In this document: one piece after another, positions 24,351-32,500 of the stretch | How positions within the stretch are numbered: the stretch's first letter is position 1 | Layout: each line of letters starts with the position of its first letter | DNA from: Trachelipus rathkii | Lineage: Eukaryota > Arthropoda > Malacostraca > Isopoda > Trachelipodidae | Length of the DNA stretch: 32,500 bases | Reading direction: 5' to 3' | NCBI GenBank assembly: GCA_015478945.1 | Contig: JABUQX010027620.1 | Span: forward strand, 1-32,500 | The notes under the pieces: model-generated | What the model was told of the DNA's origin: nothing | Seen by the model: only the letters and a program-made list of their open reading frames with translations | Database searches by the model: none | Translations under genes and position numbers: made by a program

Positions 24351-24875
24351 CATATACATATAAGGATTTACAAATACCCCGGAAAAAAGCAGGAAACTTA
24401 CATCCTTATAATAAACACCTTTATATATAAGGACTTTTCGATCACCCATATTGGCATCCTGGGTTTAAAATAACTTATCCATTATAAATCTGGCCCATTG
24501 TATTTATGCACATCACGCCACGCCAACCTCGATTTCTCACAGACCACCTAAAGGGTCTTTTGTACTATAGACGACTTATGAAGAGAATTAATTCTTAAAA
24601 TAGACTATTAGAAAAACAGTGTCAAATCGCTTAAGATTATAAATGATAGAAGACTACTAGCACTGGTAACAGAAGTAGAACGGACAATCAGATCGATTTC
24701 TCTAGAATTCTGGAACAATAATTTGGCACTAACGGTTACTCCCATTCAATTAGATTTCCAAATGTTTCCCATTAAACGTTCTAGGGTATCTAAAGGAGAA
24801 GTGTAGGTCCAAGAGTTTTGAAATTAAAGATGAAGGAGGACCGAGATGAACCAGGAATAGAACAAGAGTAAGATA
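24351..24875. other. Spacer, nothing recognised
   Basis: Mixed-composition sequence. The match between remnant A2 and the other receptor copies breaks off around 24,350-24,380, so this may mark a deletion or insertion breakpoint. The minus-strand frame at 24,750-24,968 owes its VIPSP and VIITP repeats to the adjacent minisatellite and is not a supported gene. Confidence 0.4.
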
Positions 24876-25137
24876 GGGAGTAATAATAACGGGAGAAGGA
24901 ATAACGGGACTAAGAATAACGGGAGTAATAGTAACGGGAGAAGGAATAACGTAAGTGAAGAATAACAACAGTAAGAATAACGGGAAAAGGAATAACGTAA
25001 ATAACGAGTAAGAATATTCGCAATCCGCTCTCGCCTACCTCAGATTCCAGCAGAGAATGTCTCTTACTCCCGATTATTCACTTCTCCTTCTTATACTCCT
25101 TATTATTACTCCCGTTATTCCTTCTCCCGTTATTCTT
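24876..25137. repeat. 15-bp minisatellite with fold-back inverted copy
   Basis: From 24,876 to 25,005 about nine units of the form GGGAGWARKAATAAC follow head to tail; the early units are exactly 15 bases (24,876-24,890, 24,891-24,905, 24,906-24,920, 24,921-24,935, 24,936-24,950). From 25,063 to 25,137 the reverse complement appears (GTTATTCCTTCTCCC type), separated by about 55 bases of unrelated sequence, so the region can fold into a long imperfect hairpin. A stray pair of units occurs at 25,484-25,515. A 15-base unit keeps frame and would encode a five-residue repeat, but the host frame is short. Confidence 0.85.
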
Positions 25138-26869
25138 CTGTTGCGGTTCTCAAAAGGAAAGATTTATCTCGATTCTCACTTGCACTAAGCCGAATTACCA
25201 TATCTATAAACTAACCATACCGTATAATATATAATATAACAAATTAGTATAATAATTATATACTATATATATATATAAATTACTATATAATATAAGTTTA
25301 GTTAAATAGACAGAAAATAATCAGTTAAGGATTAGTTAATTAGATAAAAATAAAATATACATAATCTTTTTTTAATATATCTATAAGTACCATTATCATA
25401 TATAATAAATATATAATATATATATTGGTCCATCCTTTTCCTCTCTTTCAGAACACAATGGCTGGTGGGTGCTAGGTAATACTGGCCCGTTATTCTTCAC
25501 TCCAGCGTTATTCCTAATATATATAATCAATTACTATATATACTAAAATTTTTAAAACACAAAAGCAATATAATTTATACTTCGATTTTAATCTATAAGG
25601 ATACATCTATTTATGTTATTTATGAGTATAATATAATTATATCTATTATTACAGTATATCTATTATATATATATATATTACTATTTATATCATCGTCATA
25701 TTAAATCAACTATTATAACAAACTAATTACTATATACAAGACATTTTTGTTAAAATTGAAGAAGCATTCGAAATCACGTTCTATCGAAATGACTACGTCA
25801 AAATCGAATGAAATTTGGAAACGTCTTTGAATTGCTTATTAACGCTTTCTCTGTTCGAATATGTATAATATACCATTTACAATGTAACTATATCATATTT
25901 GACACAAGTTAACTCCGTCACTCAAAAATTAATACTTTCTTTCAGATCTTATTTAATTCATTGAGTTGTCGCAACGATGCTCACTCAACGCTTTAATTGT
26001 ATTTTTTTTATCCAATGGGCCTTAGTTTATTCTTATTAATCTATCTTTCAATTAAGTGACTATAATAGAGTGTACATATTTGGAGATGCATACATTGATG
26101 ACGTACATACAATTTATAAATCTATATTCATATAATCTTGTGCATAGCAAACTCACATTTTAAAAAATTCTATAATTATTTTTAGTATTAATTTTAATCC
26201 GTATAGTCACTGATTTATATTATATTGTTATTATTACATATATATACAGTATAAATAAAAAATAAAAATTTTTTATTACTGGTTGCCTAAAATACTTTAA
26301 AAAAATCTACCTTAACGAGCTCACTAATTCATTTTCGAGCTTTTATTTTATAAATATATAATATTATATACTTTATATATTTAATTATTCTTTATTAGGT
26401 TAATGTTTTAGAAAAATTCGTTAAATAAATATAATAATATATATATATATTATATTTAGCGAAAATCTCTTTATTGTACTACTGTAAATTGGTGTTTGGT
26501 AACTTTGAAGCATTGAATATTAATAGTTTCAAGCATGTAAAATGTCAATGTCGTACTTCTTCATAAATAATTATGCAAATAAATGTGCTTCATTATATTA
26601 TACCATTTATATTGCATTTCTAATATATCATTTACTTTATCATATAATACTTTTTATTAAGTCATAATAATCCTTATTCAAACTAAAAATACTTCTTAGC
26701 CTCATTAGATCGACGTTCTTTTTTCTTTTACATGTAGATATATTACCAGTGTCCATCAATAGATCTTAGAAAATAAAAATATACTCTGAATAACTGATCA
26801 TGACACAGAGGCATATCACGGCTATATGGAACAGGGACCCCGGCGGAAATATGTGCAACGCAAACTTAG
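25138..26869. other. AT-rich spacer
   Basis: AT-rich throughout, with a TA tract near 25,260-25,280 and shorter ones at about 25,660 and 26,435. No open frame of note, no RNA gene and no recognisable mobile element. Near the end, 26,840-26,880 (GAAATATGTGCAACGC and following) resembles 4,708-4,745 and leads into the conserved block. Confidence 0.5.
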
Positions 26870-27680
26870 ATGTTAAGACCTAAAGATGGAAAATGGAAAA
26901 AAGAAAAAAAAGATTTTGAATGGAATTATTTTCTTTCTATCTTTGAAGGGAAAAGATACCCAAGAAAGTTGCTCTGCGAACAGAAGACTAGAAACTAACC
27001 AGATTTCTGTGATGAGCCTTATATATAGCTAACTTTATATACCTTATCGTAAATTCTTTCATAAAAGTGATTATTCTCAATTCATAACTTTTTGTTACTC
27101 ATTAATGTACTGGACTCAAGTTAAATCTTTTAAATTAATATTTCCTTTTATTCCCTAGACTACAGTATATAAAATATATTAAAATACGTACAAAAATAAA
27201 AAAAAAAAAAAAAATAAAAAACAAAAAAAAAATAAAAATAAAAAAAAAATAAGAATTTAAGCATCACATTATAATAATAACTTTAAATTACTTAATATCA
27301 ATATATAATATATTATATACTATAGTATACAACAATAAGAAAATTATATATATGCTTAACTAAGAAAAAACATTCACCTTATATTATATTTTAATACTAT
27401 TAATTTTCAAAAACAACATTGATGTTTGATTAGTACAAATATTTGTTATAAAAGCTAAGGCGAAAATGGTGTGATAAACCATATATACTGGACTACTTAA
27501 GTTAATTACCAATATTAAATTTCTTTCACATTAGCTATACCGTGGTGGCTGAGTTATCATAGCCGCGAACCGGGCCAATTAAGTAATGTCTTGATTTAAG
27601 GTAGTTATATTTAAAAATACATTGCTTAAATCTATTTAAGTGATAATCAAATTATGAATAGAGGTATAGTTTATTTAGAC
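26870..27680. repeat. Conserved unexplained block, copy 2
   Basis: Same order and orientation as 4,690-5,310. The best segment is 26,925-26,990 (AAAGATACCCAAGAAAGTTG is identical in both). Copy 2 carries additional bases at 27,000-27,060 and a longer A-rich run at 27,191-27,252. The end contains GCGAACCGGGCCAATTAAG where copy 1 has a rearranged GGTCCGCGAAGCGGCAATTA. No frame is preserved between the copies. It lies between receptors A2 and B2 and may be flanking or untranslated sequence. Confidence 0.7.
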
Positions 27681-30406
27681 TAATTTATTTAATAAAAACA
27701 ATGAACGTTTATCCAGATTTCTAAATCCCTTGTCACTCATTATTAGTTCTGAATCATTAATCATTATTCAGTTTATGGAAAATATAAAAAATTGGGCATG
27801 GGTTTTGATGAATCTCTCCAAAGCCCTGACCATTTTTCTATATATATATGAAATATATCTAAAGGACTAAAAACTATCTTTATGAACAATTTCATATTAT
27901 TGGACAATAAAGAGATGGAATAATGGTTATTTATTCTTACTCAGGTGAGGTCGGTTATCCGTTGGATTTTTGATTTTTTTTCTAGGAGGTTGGGTTAGTA
28001 TGGGGCTACATAGATACAAATAATAAATTTCATGATTTTTATTTCAAATGATAATTAAAGTAATTGTTAATTATAATTGCTTAGTTTGTAATGTTACTAT
28101 TATATTATTATTATTAGTAAATTATTATTTATTTTAATTATTATTATTATTATTATTAATTATATTATAATTTAATATATGTATTTATTTTTTTCTATTA
28201 GTATTTTTTAGAATATAATCAATTGTTTGAACTAATTATGATATTTTTAATCATATTTTTCTTGTAATATTTATAATTATTATTTATTTAATTTAATTTA
28301 ATTATTATTTAATTATATTATTATTTATTATTATTATATTATTATTATTATATATAAATTTTAATATTATGTTTAATTATATTGAATTATTATTTATAAT
28401 TTAATTTATTATTATATATTATTAATATAATTAGTTCATTATTATATTTATTTAAATTTAATTTTAAATCTCCTTATTCACTTCCTATAAATTGTCATGT
28501 TAATCCTGTACAGAATCTGCAACCCCCCTCGTCAGATTCTATATTAATTTATCGGATAGGGCGGGGGGGAGTGTAGTATCATAATTATGTAGTAACCTCC
28601 TTTACTATATTTGACTCACTATCCTCACTATATCACCTAATATTAATTATATCTTATAGGTATAAGCCACTTGTATACTATCTATTTATATATATATATA
28701 TATATTATATATATATATAATACATATACATATCAATATATGTGATTACTTATTACTGCCTTAGTTTAATTTGTTACCTGGTGCATGTATGCTCAATTAT
28801 CTATCATAGCCACCCTATATCCATGATTTTCTTGGGAAATCATAATGCAGAGAATAATTAATTCACATTTAATATACTATAAATATATAATATATTAAAT
28901 ATTATCTATTATATTAATTATAATTATATAATTATTAATAATATATATTATATTATATTATAAAAATATATATATATATTTAATATATTTATATATAATA
29001 TTTATATTTATATATTATTATATATATATTATATATAATATATTATATATATATATTGATATATATATTATAATCCTATATTTATATATATATATATATA
29101 TATATTTAATATATATTAATTATATTAATATATATATATTCATTAAGCAGTCTTTAATGCATTTTAATCATGAGGTAAAATATTTAACAAAATTTATTAC
29201 TGTTCCTAATAACTTTTTAACGATATATGTGGTCTATTCAGATTAATATTAAAATTTTAATAAAAATTGAACATAATTATGTTCCTTAATTTAAATACTT
29301 AATATACTCTTATAATATTATAATTAAGATACTTTAATATATAAATATTTATATAAAAGCTATTAATATTAGGTTTTTATATTATGTAAAAGACAAATTT
29401 AAACGGCACTCTATTTGTGGAAATGTACAAAAATTATCTTGCATACAATTAATTGAACTGTAAATTACATTTAAATTAAAAAAAAAGAAAAAAAAAGATA
29501 CTAAATGATATATTAAATTATTTTCAAGTTTTATCTATAAAAATTTATCGATATTTATATTTTACCATCCTTTAATTTTTTTTTTTTATTTTTTTAAGTA
29601 TGTTTACAGATTTAACAAGAGGCAGTTTTTAAATTTATGTTCAAAATAGACAGAAATTATTAAATTAAATAATAATCACAATTTTTTTTTTTTCGATTTC
29701 AAAAACAATTAATTGCTTAAGAAAATGTAGCAGGAGTTATAAATGGTAAAAAGTTAACCAAAATTCTAGGTTACTTTATAGCACAATATACTACATGTCT
29801 GGTATAAATCACCTAATACTAGAAAAATTATATAACCTACCTTGGGTACTCTTACCCTAACGATTTCTTTCAGTTTATCTTTCCATATAGCTATAATATA
29901 TTATAATATTAAATATAATATACATAATTATAATAATAATATATAATAATACAATAATAATAATATAATAATTATAATAAATAAAAACTTAAATTAATAA
30001 ACTATAAAAGATTAATTAAAATAATTATAATAATAATAATAATAAAAATAATCATAATAAATAATAATAATAAATAATATATAATAATAATATTAAAAAT
30101 TTAATTATTATTATCTATTATTGATTTTATTATATATGTTTTTTATTATTTATTATTATTATTGTCTTTATGTTATTTTTATTTGCATTTTTTATTCATT
30201 TTTATCGTCATTTTTATTATTTACTATAATTTTAATACTATAATTATTAATAAATTAAGCTATACACATGTTAAAATTTTAATATAATGGGCGTATCTGT
30301 AAATATTGATTTTTTTTCATCTATTATTATTTTAATTACTAAATATTATGATACTATAATATAAAGAATTAATAAATTAAGCTAAACACATTTTAAAACC
30401 TCATTC
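27681..30406. other. AT-rich spacer below receptor exon B2
   Basis: ATT-rich sequence at 28,080-28,450, a mixed island at 28,470-28,640 with a C-run and G-run pair, TA tracts at 28,690-28,725 and 28,865-29,140, A/T homopolymers to 29,700, and AAT words at 29,900-30,100. A short tandem duplication lies at 30,201-30,400. The expected final receptor exon (minus strand, with a TYhhhhhQF-type end) was searched for by eye and not found. A splice-acceptor-like TTTACAG on the minus strand near 29,462-29,470 is followed by no convincing receptor sequence. Confidence 0.5.
30201..30400. repeat. Short tandem duplication beside receptor exon B2
   Basis: 30,201-30,280 and 30,318-30,400 share ATTAATAAATTAAGCTA followed by ACACAT and TTAAAA. 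Copy 1 of the segment has this sequence once (9,478-9,562). The extra copy therefore arose in unit 2 or was lost in unit 1. Confidence 0.55.
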
Positions 30407-30482
30407 CTGTTTAGCCAGAATATCATGCGCAGTGAGCATCAATCAAACTTGTTTTAGAAGTTTGCGTGGACTTGAAATTCTA

Positions 30483-31325
30483 CTACTTGTATATAATATA
30501 AATCGCAGACGTTTCAAAAATCGCAAGTTTCACAACATCTGCGATTAAATAAATCAAGTCTGTGATATATATCAATGATATTGGGAGTCTCATGTAATCG
30601 AAAAGACGAGAGGTGACAGCTTGAAGAAATTTAATATTTTTATTAAACTTTAGTTGTAGTTTGATAATTTCGGAATGTTTCTGGGTATTCACTAAATACT
30701 TGGGGTTTGATTTCATTTTTATTAAAATTCGTTTGCGGTTATTATTAAATTGGAATTTAATTATACTCTTCAAAAATAATGAAATTCTGTGAACAGTTAA
30801 GCAAAATAAAACACAAATGTTAGTGTCAATTAGTTCATAAAAGCTTGTGAGGTAATCGGAAATTGCCTGAACTGATTCGAAACCTTGCCTCACTGGAAAT
30901 ATGAAAGATTGCATAATTGTCAATAAATTAAAAATAACACAGCATAAAGCGATTGCTTTTCCTTCAAAATTATTTCCTTTTTCTGAGAATTTATCGAAGG
31001 TTTTATTTAAATATGCAACTAAGTTCTTAAGAGGATAAAAACTGAAATAATACACGAGTGAAACTATCATCAACTGCCACATGAAGAATGGGAAATAAAT
31101 GAGAAACTTACGCAATGAAATCTTACTTCCATCAGACTTAGAAACCAAAAAATCAGACATGAAACTTGCGACCGTAATAATCTGGAAACTGTATAACACT
31201 ACGCAAATGATACAGGTATATAATGAAAAAATCAGTCTTCGCCAAGAGTTTTCATCATGGCTTCCAAAAGGTATCACTCCTAGAATCTTTAAAATAAAAA
31301 CAGCTGATCTTATTTCGAAAGACAT
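30483..31325 (-). CDS. Insect gustatory-receptor-like protein, main exon (B2), 3' end broken
   Basis: This 280-codon frame starts with ATG and encodes a multi-spanning membrane protein. Hydrophobic segments lie at about residues 31-56, 73-96, 124-145, 158-185 and 245-270. A basic loop (about 186-240) separates segments 4 and 5, as in insect gustatory receptors, which have an intracellular N-terminus and seven membrane segments and act as ligand-gated cation channels in chemosensory neurons. The N-terminal LKILGVIPF and the SRLFDYMRLPIS-to-LIYITDLIYL stretch are receptor-like. Family members are usually about 350-450 residues, so the C-terminus is missing. By comparison with remnant A2, the exon should continue with NVVDSV...CADILERQ to about 30,407. 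Here additional bases near 30,485-30,500 shift the frame into a stop, and the splice donor reads ACAGGAATGA instead of ACAGGTGAGG. The last exon is not visible. It is either a recently damaged gene or one hit by sequence errors. An odorant receptor is a less likely alternative; the ligand cannot be inferred. Confidence 0.75.
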   Translation of the reverse strand: MSFEIRSAVFILKILGVIPFGSHDENSWRRLIFSLYTCIICVVLYSFQIITVASFMSDFLVSKSDGSKISLRKFLIYFPFFMWQLMIVSLVYYFSFYPLKNLVAYLNKTFDKFSEKGNNFEGKAIALCCVIFNLLTIMQSFIFPVRQGFESVQAISDYLTSFYELIDTNICVLFCLTVHRISLFLKSIIKFQFNNNRKRILIKMKSNPKYLVNTQKHSEIIKLQLKFNKNIKFLQAVTSRLFDYMRLPISLIYITDLIYLIADVVKLAIFETSAIYIIYK

Positions 31326-31403
31326 CTTCGGTTCCGAAGTTTTGAATTCTTTCTATTCCTTTCTATCCAAAGAATTCTATTAAATATCACCTTTAATCAA
31401 TTA

Positions 31404-31476
31404 ATAATGCAAAAAGGGTTTTCCAAAAAAGCCAAAATCAATTAACATAAAGAAAGGTTTCGATATTAATCTTAAT
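31404..31476 (-). promoter_or_regulatory. Conserved element upstream of receptor B, copy 2
   Basis: Counterpart of 10,891-10,960, about 80 bases upstream of the B2 ATG. The shared part covers GCAAAAAGGGTT, GCCAAAATCAAT and CATAAAGAAAGGTTTCGATA on the plus strand. It contains no conserved frame. Its position fits a core promoter or 5' untranslated element of the receptor, but this is inferred. Confidence 0.45.
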
Positions 31477-32100
31477 CCGCGAACATAGAGAGAAGAAGTC
31501 AAATTTATAGAATTGGTTTTTTATCAGAATATAGGGTAAATCATATAATTTATATTCAATAGCAAAGTATAAGAATAATTTAGTTTTTTATGTATAGTTG
31601 AGGATTGCGATTTTAGAAATTTATTAATTTAATAAGAAATACTTGAATTTTGATTTTTATTTGTAAAACTTTTTTAATTATTGTTTGTTTTATTTTTTAC
31701 AGACCAGCAACACTTACGGGCATTGAAATTTCCAAGGAGGAGATAAATTTTAATTATTTGCTGCACTTGTAATGATTAAAATAATTTAATTTATCACTTT
31801 GTTTTAATTCGTTTAATGTTTATTAAACCTTATTTGACATTTTTATATACACAGTCTTTGGTTATGCTAACAATTGCGATTGAAATTTATTAATTAACAG
31901 ATATACTTGCGATTTATATAAACGAAAGCAATTGATTTTATTTATTAATTAACCGAGATACTGGAATGTTTTTGGAACTTTTTAATTATCCATACGAACG
32001 TTTTAAAATTTATGTCAGAAGCCTTCGAATCATCTATGATAAAAAAATTTTGAATGATTTGAAAGAAATTTTCGAACACTTTTTTGTTTTAAATTTTATA
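31477..32100. other. Upstream flank of receptor B2
   Basis: AT-rich. 31,480-31,690 has no counterpart in copy 1 and looks like an insertion there or a loss elsewhere. 31,690-32,070 follows 10,970-11,340. No gene is recognised. Confidence 0.5.
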
Positions 32101-32500
32101 TAAATAAAGGGAAGCGGTCGACTATCTAGACCCCGGAACAAGAACATATCAGTATGTATTATTTTTAGATTCCCATCCTTAATCCATCATATGGGGACGG
32201 CGAGGCTCAACAACTCCTAACAAAACCTCATCAAACCTTGTCTCGCGTCCCAAGATACCCAGCCACTACGGACTCCGCCTCTCCTGAGATCTTTTCAGGG
32301 ATGAATGTCGTCGATACAGTAGGATTGTTCTGGGTTGAGTGTTTAGATAGCAGGAAGAGCACACAATAACCAGTGAAGCGGACTTGACATACTCCCGGGA
32401 CATGGTTACAGTTTTGACGCAGATTTTGTTTGGCGGTTTGCCCGGTTGAGTTTTGAACCCTCGTGTTTTGCCTAATATTCGTAAGTTAAGGGTGGCCGGC
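32101..32500. other. Higher-GC window end, nothing recognised
   Basis: The composition changes sharply from AT-rich to balanced. 32,160-32,290 is C-rich and 32,290-32,500 is G-rich on the plus strand. 32,310-32,400 weakly resembles 11,730-11,870, suggesting that the duplicated unit continues past the window. No open frame of useful length is seen. Confidence 0.4.

Noticed and set aside
23816..25137. Repeat arrays as a CRISPR-like structure
   Set aside because: The ATT tract has no spacers, and the 15-bp units are contiguous without unique spacers in a eukaryotic context.
31099..31383. Plus-strand 94-codon frame opposite the receptor exon
   Set aside because: It is antisense to the long receptor exon, which explains the conservation and the openness.

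Overview
This is an extremely AT-rich eukaryotic window, dominated by (TA)n, (ATT)n and (AAT)n tracts, with almost no long open reading frames. The only protein family I recognise is an insect chemosensory receptor of the gustatory-receptor (7tm_7) type. It appears as one long readable exon on the minus strand at 30,483-31,325 and as three broken relatives at 2,548-3,330, 9,600-10,786 and 23,974-24,350. An arthropod nuclear genome is therefore the natural reading. The very low GC would suit a GC-poor insect such as an aphidiine braconid wasp, but that is a guess and nothing here proves the species.

Layout. From 1 to 2,376 the sequence is AT repeats. From 2,377 to about 11,880 lies copy 1 of a segment with the order (ATT)n, receptor remnant A1 (minus), an unexplained conserved block (4,690-5,310), AT-rich spacer, receptor remnant B1 (minus), and a conserved noncoding upstream element (10,891-10,960). 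From 23,816 to about 32,440 the same items recur in the same order and orientation: (ATT)n, remnant A2, block (26,870-27,680), spacer, the long exon B2, upstream element (31,404-31,476). This is a diverged tandem segmental duplication with a step of roughly 20.6-22.8 kb, and the second copy runs to or past the window end.

Between the copies (about 12.1-22.7 kb) is a domain of strong strand asymmetry with no convincing gene. It is C-rich and G-poor on the + strand at 12.4-14.6 kb, AT/AAT repeat at 14.7-16.5 kb, G-rich and C-poor at 16.5-21.96 kb, then C-rich again at 22.0-22.7 kb. Part of the C-rich and G-rich stretches are diverged reverse complements of each other: about 12,440-13,700 pairs collinearly with about 20,080-21,640. 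The skew flip is thus partly explained by a large imperfect inverted repeat with a loop of several kb.

A 15-bp minisatellite with a fold-back inverted copy sits at 24,876-25,137. Homologous stretches differ largely by small extra bases that lengthen one copy. This pattern fits insertion-type errors of unpolished long reads as well as real decay, so frameshifts here should be treated with caution. No RNA gene, CRISPR array, complete transposon or viral gene was recognised. All alignments were made by eye, so boundaries are approximate.
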